Source: Polaribacter sp. (GTDB lineage Bacteria > Bacteroidota > Bacteroidia > Flavobacteriales > Flavobacteriaceae). From it: a stretch of 44,559 nucleotides of DNA. Below are positions 18,734-25,156 of the stretch, in pieces; position 1 is the stretch's first letter, and every line of letters starts with the position of its first letter. The position numbers and the translations under genes are program-made. The stretch covers positions 3,462 through 48,020 of the forward strand of contig JABAZI010000077.1 of NCBI GenBank assembly GCA_018608545.1. The letters run 5' to 3'. Under the pieces are notes generated by a model. The model saw only the letters and a list, made by a program, of their open reading frames with translations. It searched no databases and was not told where the DNA came from.

Positions 18734-18742
18734 TGTGGATAA
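18734..18742 (-). promoter_or_regulatory. Perfect DnaA-box-like 9-mer between trmH-like gene and mutS
   Basis: TGTGGATAA on the plus strand equals TTATCCACA on the minus strand, the classical DnaA box. It lies 5 bp upstream of the trmH-like start in a 70-bp divergent spacer. A single exact 9-mer is expected about 0.3 times by chance in a window of this size, so function is unproven. Confidence 0.3.
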
Positions 18743-18782
18743 TTCCCTGATAATTATAAATGACCACCTAATCCCTTTTTTC

Positions 18783-18790
18783 TATCTTAG
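18783..18790 (+). promoter_or_regulatory. -7-like promoter element for mutS
   Basis: TATCTTAG (one mismatch to TAnnTTTG) ends 9 bp before the TTG start codon of mutS. Confidence 0.45.
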
Positions 18791-18799
18791 CAAAACTAA

Positions 18800-21427
18800 T
18801 TGAAAAATTCGAAAAAGTTGGCAAAATCGAACCCTAAAAAGGTAACTCCTTTAATGAAGCAATACAATGCTATCAAGATAAAGCATCCTGATGCAATGTT
18901 GCTTTTTCGAGTAGGTGACTTTTACGAAACTTTTGGAGATGATGCAAAAAAAGCGGCAGCTGTACTTGGAATTACACTCACAAAGAGAGGGGCAGGAAGT
19001 GAAAGTGAAACTGCTTTGGCGGGTTTTCCTCACCATTCTTTAAATACCTATTTACCAAAATTGGTTAAAGCAGGTATGCGAGTGGCTATCTGCGATCAAT
19101 TGGAAGATCCCAAAATGACTAAAACGATCGTAAAAAGAGGGGTTACGGAGTTAATTACTCCTGGGGTTTCTTTAAATGACGAGGTGCTACAAAGCAACAA
19201 AAACAACTTTTTAGCTGCAGTTCACTTTGATAAAAAACAGCTCGGAATTTCTTTTCTAGATGTTTCTACAGGAGAGTATTTAGTCGCTCAAGGAGATGCA
19301 GCATACATTGATAAATTATTACAAAACTTTAGTCCAAGTGAAGTGTTGGTTCAAAAACAACACAAACAAGAATTTATAGCGCTTTTTGAAAACAGGTATT
19401 ACACTTTTTATTTAGACGATTGGGTTTTTCAACCCGAATACGCTAATGAAACCCTACAAAATCATTTTGAAGTGAAAACCTTAAAGGGTTTTGGAATACA
19501 GGATCTTAAAAATGGAATTATAGCTGCGGGTGCCGTTATGTACTATTTATCAGAAACACAGCACAACCAACTAAAACACATACAATCTATAGGCCGAATA
19601 GCTGCAGATAATTATATTTGGATGGATCGATTTACGGTTCGAAATTTAGAGTTATACCATCCCAATTCGATCAATGCGGTGACTCTTTTAGAAGTGATAG
19701 ACAAAACCATTTCACCAATGGGTGGACGATTGTTAAAACGTTGGTTAGCACTTCCTTTAAAAAATATTGATGCCGTTAAAAAACGTCATGAATTGGTGAA
19801 ATTTTTTATTGATTCCGATGATTTTTCACAGATCGTAACCTATCAATTAAAGCAAATTTCAGATTTAGAAAGGCTTATTTCTAAAGTTGCTACCGGAAAA
19901 GCTTCTCCAAGAGAAATTGTCTTATTAAAAGACTCTTTAAAAGCAATTTTACCCATAAAGGAATCCGCAGAAAAAAGTGCTAATAAAACAGTAAAAGAAC
20001 TCGGAAGTCAACTGCACACTTGTACAACGTTGATTGCAAAAATTTCTGAAACTTTATTTGAGAATGCTCCTGTAAGCATTCATAAAGGAAACGCAATTGC
20101 AACAGGTGTTCATGAAGAATTGGACAGCTTAAGAGCTATTTCATCTACTGGAAAACAGTATTTAGATGATATGTTGGCGCGTGAAACAGAAAGAACAGGA
20201 ATCTCAAGTTTAAAAATTTCATTCAATAATGTTTTTGGCTATTATATCGAAGTAAGAAATACACATAAAGACAAAGTTCCTGAAGAGTGGATTCGAAAAC
20301 AAACTCTGGTAAGTGCAGAGCGCTATATTACGGAAGAACTAAAAGAATATGAAGCCAAGATTTTAGGAGCCGAGGAGAAGATTCAAAAATTAGAGCAAGA
20401 AATTTTTTCTAAATTATTGCAACAAATCATTCAATTTGTACCAATTGTTCAAGAAAATGCTCAAATTATCGCCAAAATCGACTGCTTATTGTCTTTTTCT
20501 GTTTTAGCAATTGACAACAACTACGTGCGTCCACAAATGGATGAAAGCACCGATTTAGAAATTAAAAACGGAAGACACCCTGTTATAGAAAAGCAGTTGC
20601 CAATTAGCGAAGAATATATTGCAAACGACGTCGTGTTGAATAGAAATCAGCAACAAATTATTATGATTACGGGGCCAAATATGTCTGGTAAATCGGCTAT
20701 TTTAAGACAAACAGCGCTCATTGTTTTATTGGCTCAAATGGGAAGCTATGTCCCGGCTCAAAACGCAAGAATTGGTATTGTAGATAAAATTTTCACGAGA
20801 GTAGGTGCAAGTGATAACATCTCTATGGGGGAATCTACTTTTATGGTAGAAATGAATGAAACCGCTTCTATTTTAAACAACCTTTCTGAACGTAGTTTGG
20901 TTTTACTCGATGAAATTGGCCGAGGAACCTCTACCTATGACGGAATTTCAATTGCTTGGGCAATTTCTGAATTTTTACATGAACACCCCTCGAAAGCAAA
21001 AACACTATTTGCTACACATTACCATGAGTTAAATGAAATGACGGCTACTTTTGGACGAATTAAAAACTTTAATGTGTCTGTAAAAGAACTAAAAGATAGC
21101 ATTATTTTTCTGAGAAAATTAGTTTCTGGCGGATCTAACCACAGTTTTGGTATTCATGTAGCAAAACTTGCAGGAATGCCGAATAGGGTTGTTCACAGAG
21201 CCAATAAAATATTGGTTCAATTAGAAAAGAATGCGAAAAACAAAGAAGTTAAAGAGGTTTTAAAACAACATCAAGAAGAAAAAATGCAGCTTAGCTTTTT
21301 TCAATTAGATGATCCTTTGTTGGAAAACATTAAGGAAGAAATTTTAGCCACTAACATCGATGCCTTAACCCCTCTCGAAGCACTCATGAAATTGAATGAG
21401 ATTAAAAGAATGCTGATTAAAAAATAA
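18800..21427 (+). CDS. mutS: DNA mismatch repair protein MutS
   Basis: 875 residues from a TTG start; the next in-frame ATG (18854) begins MKQYNAIK, just at the conserved mismatch-binding domain, so the TTG start adds only a short basic lead. The mismatch-reading FYETFGDD motif is present near residue 45 (Phe-X-Glu). The ATPase Walker A TGPNMSGKS is at 624-632, with LLDEIGRGTSTYDG (Walker B and signature) and the ATHYHEL switch downstream. It recognises mismatches and recruits MutL. Standard length, intact. Confidence 0.97.
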   Translation: MKNSKKLAKSNPKKVTPLMKQYNAIKIKHPDAMLLFRVGDFYETFGDDAKKAAAVLGITLTKRGAGSESETALAGFPHHSLNTYLPKLVKAGMRVAICDQLEDPKMTKTIVKRGVTELITPGVSLNDEVLQSNKNNFLAAVHFDKKQLGISFLDVSTGEYLVAQGDAAYIDKLLQNFSPSEVLVQKQHKQEFIALFENRYYTFYLDDWVFQPEYANETLQNHFEVKTLKGFGIQDLKNGIIAAGAVMYYLSETQHNQLKHIQSIGRIAADNYIWMDRFTVRNLELYHPNSINAVTLLEVIDKTISPMGGRLLKRWLALPLKNIDAVKKRHELVKFFIDSDDFSQIVTYQLKQISDLERLISKVATGKASPREIVLLKDSLKAILPIKESAEKSANKTVKELGSQLHTCTTLIAKISETLFENAPVSIHKGNAIATGVHEELDSLRAISSTGKQYLDDMLARETERTGISSLKISFNNVFGYYIEVRNTHKDKVPEEWIRKQTLVSAERYITEELKEYEAKILGAEEKIQKLEQEIFSKLLQQIIQFVPIVQENAQIIAKIDCLLSFSVLAIDNNYVRPQMDESTDLEIKNGRHPVIEKQLPISEEYIANDVVLNRNQQQIIMITGPNMSGKSAILRQTALIVLLAQMGSYVPAQNARIGIVDKIFTRVGASDNISMGESTFMVEMNETASILNNLSERSLVLLDEIGRGTSTYDGISIAWAISEFLHEHPSKAKTLFATHYHELNEMTATFGRIKNFNVSVKELKDSIIFLRKLVSGGSNHSFGIHVAKLAGMPNRVVHRANKILVQLEKNAKNKEVKEVLKQHQEEKMQLSFFQLDDPLLENIKEEILATNIDALTPLEALMKLNEIKRMLIKK

Positions 21428-21614
21428 CATTTATTTATAGCTGTTTTTGGTTAGAGATAAGTTTGTTAAAAACAGCACGATAAAAAGAATAGCAAAACCT
21501 GTATCAGTGCCTATGAACCTTAACGTTCTATTAAAATTACTTCAAAATCAACAAAGCGCGCGTCTTCATCTCTTATTTAACTGCCGGCAAAAAACGCTGC
21601 TAATAATTATAATT
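21428..21614. other. Gene-free spacer after mutS with a long-loop inverted repeat
   Basis: GCTGTTTTT (21440-21448) and AAAAACAGC (21468-21476) form a 9-bp inverted repeat with a 19-nt loop, but no T run follows on either strand. From about 21.5 kb the base composition rises (near 43 percent GC in one sampled line), similar to the adjacent dioxygenase gene. No convincing coding sequence was found; a minus-strand tail without a start codon (ending NLSLTKNSYK) could be a gene remnant. Confidence 0.4.
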
Positions 21615-22391
21615 TTACGCACGTTTATAAGTAATTACAAGCATATCACGATGTCCTGACAATGCTGAATCTACTTTCAATATGGGAGTTACCCCGTGTG
21701 CAACTCGTAGGTCATTGATCATAATCGATTCCATAGGATTCGTAAGTGTAAATTTAGCAACTTCATTACCCTCCAAATTCTGCACAATGGTCTCTCCTCC
21801 AACAATATTGGATCTTTGAATTAAAGTCATCAAAACATAGTCTACACCATCTTGGTGCATGCCTTCCGGCGTTGGCTTTCCTTGATCATCACCAGCAAGT
21901 ATCCGAAATTGATGCACCTCAATATGCCATTCATTTAAAGGTGATAATGTACCAAAAGTGCGTGCTCCAAAATTAAGTATACTGCGCATAATTTTACAAT
22001 CACAAATATCCTCTTTTATTGGTTCAAAATATCGTTGAAGCCCACCATTCAGCGTGTTGAAGTGGGTTGTTTGGTAATGAGGTTGGTGGGGTTTTGGTCT
22101 AACTTCTAGTCCAGATTTGTTAGCTGAAAAAACCGCATGCCTACGGAGACGGTATCGGCCACCGTCAGACATATAAGTGTCTTCGGGAAGATCATTCCAA
22201 CTTGCACAAAATTGTTCAAAACTTACTTTGTCTGAAGCACCTAGCACTTCTGAAAATTGATCCCCCTCAAATTTAACAAAGTCATTTTTCGTAAGTTTTA
22301 TGCAATGAGTTTCTGGCTCAATAAATTGAGATGAAAATTTACTATCAAATGAAGGCGTTTCTTTAAGGAAATCTAATAATAATTTACTCAT
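21615..22391 (-). CDS. 2-oxoglutarate/Fe(II) dioxygenase, L-isoleucine hydroxylase-like family
   Basis: 258 residues matching the 2OG-Fe dioxygenase family that includes Bacillus L-isoleucine 4-hydroxylase. The iron ligands can be read as His179 and Asp181 in EGMHQDGVDYV plus His232 in RVAHGVTPI; Arg248 in SGHRDMLVITY probably binds 2-oxoglutarate. The family hallmark RYRLRRHA is at 79-86. Members hydroxylate free amino acids (Ile, Leu, Met and others) using O2 and 2-oxoglutarate; the substrate here is unknown. Sampled lines are 43-52 percent GC, well above the neighbours, suggesting transfer. It stands alone between mutS and tatA, with 21-bp repeats upstream. Confidence 0.88.
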   Translation of the reverse strand: MSKLLLDFLKETPSFDSKFSSQFIEPETHCIKLTKNDFVKFEGDQFSEVLGASDKVSFEQFCASWNDLPEDTYMSDGGRYRLRRHAVFSANKSGLEVRPKPHQPHYQTTHFNTLNGGLQRYFEPIKEDICDCKIMRSILNFGARTFGTLSPLNEWHIEVHQFRILAGDDQGKPTPEGMHQDGVDYVLMTLIQRSNIVGGETIVQNLEGNEVAKFTLTNPMESIMINDLRVAHGVTPILKVDSALSGHRDMLVITYKRA

Positions 22392-22442
22392 AATATAAAA
22401 TAGTTTTACTGTTTATTAACGGGATATTAACCGGATTTTCAA

Positions 22443-22450
22443 TAAAGATA
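22443..22450 (-). promoter_or_regulatory. Possible -7 element of the dioxygenase gene
   Basis: TATCTTTA on the minus strand (one mismatch to TAnnTTTG) lies 51 bp before the ATG. No clear TTG stands at the normal distance; the tandem repeats begin 38 bp upstream of the box. Confidence 0.35.
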
Positions 22451-22487
22451 TAAGAAACCCTTTTATAAAAAAGTAGTATTGTGTGAA

Positions 22488-22550
22488 TGGTGTTTAATAA
22501 TGTATAAGTGGTGTTTAATAGCGTATAAATGGTGTTTAATAATGTATTAA
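22488..22550. repeat. Three 21-bp tandem repeats plus a partial fourth
   Basis: Units at 22488-22508, 22509-22529 and 22530-22550 each start TGGTGTTTAATA and differ at only a few positions; a degenerate fourth start (TGGTTTTAA) follows at 22551. On the minus strand they lie inside a 64-codon open frame (22384-22578) where they encode a heptad of the form TLLNTIY, but that frame has poor coding character and overlaps the dioxygenase start. More likely a variable-number repeat or protein-binding array in the upstream region of the dioxygenase gene. Confidence 0.75.
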
Positions 22551-22582
22551 TGGTTTTAAAAGTTGTTTTTTGTTTCAATTAT

Positions 22583-22797
22583 TTATTGGTGGCTCGTTGT
22601 TTTCTCTCTCTTAAACTCAACCAAATAACTCGGATTATGATTTCTCTCAAAGTTTGCTGAATTTGCAACAAAACAAAACTCATTCGCTCTTTTATAAAAG
22701 TCAACTGCTTTTTTACTCATTGAGCTCTCAGCCTCCCTAACTATTGAATTTGAAATAGTTTCTGAAAAAACCCGCCCCCATTAAACACCTTAATCAT
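22583..22797 (-). pseudogene. Frameshifted small ORF of unknown family
   Basis: On the minus strand ATG 22797 starts MIKVFNGGGFF, which soon stops. The frame one step away continues as SETISNSIVREAESSMSKKAVDFY and on to TAA at 22583-22585. Joining them needs one extra T in the T6 run at 22765-22770 and gives 71 residues of natural-looking composition. It is therefore a broken gene, a phase-variable gene, a -1 frameshift site or a sequencing error in a homopolymer. A shorter intact reading from ATG 22720 (45 residues) is also possible. No family recognised. Confidence 0.5.
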
Positions 22798-22940
22798 AAT
22801 TTCCGTTGTATTGTCTGTATATATTAATTACAATGCATTTAGAATAATCGCTATTAAAACAAAGGGTAAAAGTAAAATGCTTCTATTTAAAAAAGCAGTG
22901 TTTTATCAGATAAAAAGACCTAAACACGATTATATATTCT

Positions 22941-22974
22941 GCTTCTAATTTTGAGAAGCCTCTTTATTTTTTTT
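22941..22974 (+). terminator. Orphan plus-strand terminator upstream of tatA
   Basis: GCTTCT, loop AATTTTG, AGAAGC, then a T-rich tract. No recognised plus-strand gene ends here: the nearest, mutS, stops 1.5 kb upstream. Only a 23-codon ORF (22877-22948, ending DYIFCF) leads into it. It may end a small RNA or be left from a lost gene. Confidence 0.5.
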
Positions 22975-23057
22975 AACAAGAGCTCTCTGAAGAAACAACA
23001 AGCTAGAAAAAATAATTTCAATCAATCCGTTTTTACATATTTATTCAAATATCTCCT

Positions 23058-23065
23058 TATATTTG
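23058..23065 (+). promoter_or_regulatory. -7 promoter element abutting the tatA start
   Basis: TATATTTG ends only 4 bp before the ATG at 23070. Transcription should begin at about the start codon, giving a leaderless mRNA. Confidence 0.65.
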
Positions 23066-23069
23066 CACT

Positions 23070-23351
23070 ATGAATCTTACTCTCTTATTTATCAGCGGAC
23101 CCGAAATTATGGTAATTATGTTACTTGTGGTAATGGTTTTTGGAGCAGATAAGATTCCTGAAATTGCAAGGGGCTTAGGAAAAGGGATGCGTCAAGTAAA
23201 GGATGCTACAAACGACATCAAAAAGGAGATTAAAGACAGCTCTGAAAAAAACAAAATTGACACCAATATTACAAAAAACATCCAGAAAGAGGTGAGCGCT
23301 GTAAAGGACAGCATAGAAGAGCTCACAGGTCCCATAAAACGGAATCTATAG
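23070..23351 (+). CDS. tatA: Twin-arginine translocase subunit TatA/TatB-like
   Basis: 93 residues. A single N-terminal membrane helix (about 9-25, IMVIMLLVVMVFGADKIPE) is followed by an amphipathic helix (LGKGMRQVKDATNDIKKEI) and a charged tail, the classic TatA/B plan; FGADKIPE carries the hinge. It forms the Tat pore that exports folded proteins with TatC, which is not in this window. The start is fixed by the family's MNLTLLFISGPE-type lead. Its stop lies 3 bp from the stop of the convergent O-methyltransferase gene. A second TatA is at 36826-37014. Confidence 0.9.
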   Translation: MNLTLLFISGPEIMVIMLLVVMVFGADKIPEIARGLGKGMRQVKDATNDIKKEIKDSSEKNKIDTNITKNIQKEVSAVKDSIEELTGPIKRNL

Positions 23352-23354
23352 TTT

Positions 23355-23999
23355 TTACTTCTTTACACGACTCAGTGTTAAACCGTCTCTAATTGGCAAC
23401 AAAACCGTTTCTATTCTTGGGTCTTCATTTATACGTTTATTATAGGCTAAAAGGGCTTTTGTGTCTGTGTCTTTTCGATCTAATTTTTCAACAACTTTAC
23501 CACTCCAAAGAACATTGTCTGACAAAATCATTCCCCCAGGATTCATTTTATCAATAATTAAATGAAAATAATTGATGTAATTCGCTTTGTCTGCATCGAT
23601 AAAAACCAAATCAAATGTTTCGTCAATTGTAGGAATAATTTCTAGCGCATTTCCAACAAACTGAATTATCTGATCTCTATATCCTGATTTATCAAAAAAT
23701 TTATTTTGAAGTGTTTCTAGTTCTTCGTTTTTATCAATAGTAAAAATTTTTCCTTTGTCTTGCAACCCTTCAGCGAAGCACAATGCAGAATACCCGGTAT
23801 AAGTTCCAACTTCTAAAATGTTTTTGGGCTGAATTATTTTTGAAATCATCGACAAAACTCTTCCTTGAAATGCCCCGCTTAACATCCTTGGGTTTAACAC
23901 TTTTTGCCAAGTTTCTTTGGTCAATTCTTTTAGAATTTTAGGTTCTTGCTGAGAGTGTTCAACAACGTAATCATCAATTTTTTCAGGTAGAAAATGCAT
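23355..23999 (-). CDS. SAM-dependent O-methyltransferase (family 3, catechol/caffeoyl-CoA type)
   Basis: 214 residues, normal for the family. The SAM motif ILEVGTYTGYSALCFAEGL is followed by the metal-binding segment LVFIDADKANY and LSDNVLWSG; the C-terminal ending RDGLTLSRVKK is also typical. Family members methylate catechol-like hydroxyls with Mg2+ in the cytoplasm; the physiological substrate in flavobacteria is unknown. It is convergent with tatA and has its own promoter element (24058-24065, minus strand). Confidence 0.9.
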   Translation of the reverse strand: MHFLPEKIDDYVVEHSQQEPKILKELTKETWQKVLNPRMLSGAFQGRVLSMISKIIQPKNILEVGTYTGYSALCFAEGLQDKGKIFTIDKNEELETLQNKFFDKSGYRDQIIQFVGNALEIIPTIDETFDLVFIDADKANYINYFHLIIDKMNPGGMILSDNVLWSGKVVEKLDRKDTDTKALLAYNKRINEDPRIETVLLPIRDGLTLSRVKK

Positions 24000-24057
24000 G
24001 CCAAATAGTTCTTATCAGAGAATCGTTTCGTTTGTCTAATTGTTAAAAATAAAAAAA

Positions 24058-24065
24058 CAAATGTA
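24058..24065 (-). promoter_or_regulatory. -7 promoter element for the O-methyltransferase gene
   Basis: TACATTTG on the minus strand, an exact TAnnTTTG match, 58 bp before the ATG. Confidence 0.55.
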
Positions 24066-24075
24066 CTGTTATTTT

Positions 24076-24138
24076 TTATGAATAATGTGCCTCCTTTTTT
24101 CTAATCAACTCTGAGTGACTATGCAAATGATCGTGCAT
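24076..24138 (-). CDS. Tiny ORF, 20 residues, His-rich; possible small protein or remnant
   Basis: MHDHLHSHSELIRKKEAHYS with an AAGGA sequence 5 bp before the ATG. It lies in the 327-bp spacer between the O-methyltransferase gene and panB. The His-rich start could bind metal. It follows another 32-codon ORF on the same strand by 29 bp. Too short to be sure it is translated. Confidence 0.25.
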   Translation of the reverse strand: MHDHLHSHSELIRKKEAHYS

Positions 24139-24167
24139 AATATCCTTATAAACTCACTAAAATAAAT

Positions 24168-24266
24168 CTACTTAACAAAATCTATCCTTAACATTCCGAG
24201 AGAAATAGAGCAGCAAGAAATAAGGATGCCGATCCATAAAAGAAGGGTCTCTATGTGGAATACCAT
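24168..24266 (-). CDS. Tiny ORF, 32 residues, predicted membrane peptide
   Basis: The ORF starts [13 protein letters not shown] and has one hydrophobic stretch ([19 protein letters not shown]) before a charged end (RIDFVK). It lies upstream of the 20-codon ORF on the same strand. No promoter of the TAnnTTTG type was seen before it. It may be a small membrane protein, a remnant, or chance; another frame over the same DNA is also open for a similar length. Confidence 0.2.
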   Translation of the reverse strand: MVFHIETLLLWIGILISCCSISLGMLRIDFVK

Positions 24267-24295
24267 AAAGATGTTTTATATCTGATGATATTTCT

Positions 24296-24303
24296 TACAT
24301 TTA
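24296..24303 (+). promoter_or_regulatory. -7-like promoter element for panB
   Basis: TACATTTA (one mismatch to TAnnTTTG) ends 23 bp before the chosen panB ATG at 24327. It lies inside the longer open frame that starts at 24255, which argues against that longer start. Confidence 0.5.
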
Positions 24304-24326
24304 CATCATCATTAAAAACCAAAAAA

Positions 24327-25145
24327 ATGTCTGCAGCAAATAAAGAATACAAACGGGTAACCGTTAAATCTTTGATAGAAATGAAAGCAAACAGAGAAAA
24401 AATCTCTATGCTAACTGCCTATGATTATACCATGGCAAAAATTGTCGATGGGGCGGGAATCGATGTGATTTTAGTTGGTGATTCTGCCTCCAATGTAATG
24501 GCTGGCCATGAAACAACACTCCCTATTACCTTAGATCAAATGATTTATCATGCAAGCGCTGTTGTTCGCGCAATAGATAGGTGCTTAGTTGTAGTAGATT
24601 TACCCTTTGGTAGCTATCAATCTGATCCTAAGGAGGCGCTGCGCTCTGCGATCCGAATTATGAAAGAAAGTGGTGGGCATTCTATTAAATTAGAGGGAGG
24701 AAAAGAGGTTAAAGAGTCTATCAAGCGTATTTTGAATGCGGGAATTCCTGTAATGGGACATCTTGGCCTAACCCCTCAATCTATCTATAAATTTGGCACC
24801 TACACCGTAAGAGCAAAAGAAGAAGAAGAAGCGGAAAAACTAATGGAAGAAGCCTTGATGCTAGAAAGAATTGGTTGTTTTGCCTTGGTCCTAGAAAAAG
24901 TACCAGCAAAATTAGCTAAAAAAGTAGCTGATGCGTTAACGATTCCTGTCATTGGTATTGGTGCTGGAAACGGTGTTGATGGACAAGTGCTTGTTACGCA
25001 TGACATGATTGGAATGACCCATGAGTTTCATCCTCGTTTTTTACGTAGATATTTGGATCTATACAATGAAATGACAGGTGCTTTTCAAACCTATAGTGAA
25101 GATGTAAAGAGGGGTGATTTTCCAAATGATAAAGAGCAGTATTAA
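24327..25145 (+). CDS. panB: 3-methyl-2-oxobutanoate hydroxymethyltransferase
   Basis: 272 residues from ATG 24327 ([13 protein letters not shown]); the frame is open upstream, but family length (about 265-275) and the promoter position favour this start. Conserved parts: [39 protein letters not shown] (metal and substrate site) and [17 protein letters not shown]. It transfers a hydroxymethyl group from methylene-THF to ketoisovalerate, making ketopantoate, the first committed step to pantothenate and CoA. A 2-hydroxyacid dehydrogenase gene follows after 11 bp. Confidence 0.96.
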   Translation: MSAANKEYKRVTVKSLIEMKANREKISMLTAYDYTMAKIVDGAGIDVILVGDSASNVMAGHETTLPITLDQMIYHASAVVRAIDRCLVVVDLPFGSYQSDPKEALRSAIRIMKESGGHSIKLEGGKEVKESIKRILNAGIPVMGHLGLTPQSIYKFGTYTVRAKEEEEAEKLMEEALMLERIGCFALVLEKVPAKLAKKVADALTIPVIGIGAGNGVDGQVLVTHDMIGMTHEFHPRFLRRYLDLYNEMTGAFQTYSEDVKRGDFPNDKEQY

Positions 25146-25156
25146 AAAAACTGTGT

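Noticed and set aside
21440..21476. Inverted repeat after mutS as a terminator
   Set aside because: The loop is 19 nt and no T run follows on either strand.
21447..21659. 70-codon plus-strand frame after mutS
   Set aside because: It runs into the dioxygenase coding region on the other strand, has no start context and does not resemble any family.
22384..22578. 64-codon minus-strand frame over the 21-bp repeats (repeated TLLNTIY heptads)
   Set aside because: It overlaps the dioxygenase start, and its sequence is explained by the tandem repeat; poor evidence for translation.
24255..24326. Longer N-terminus for panB
   Set aside because: It spans the promoter-like box and is not found in the family; ATG 24327 gives the usual length.
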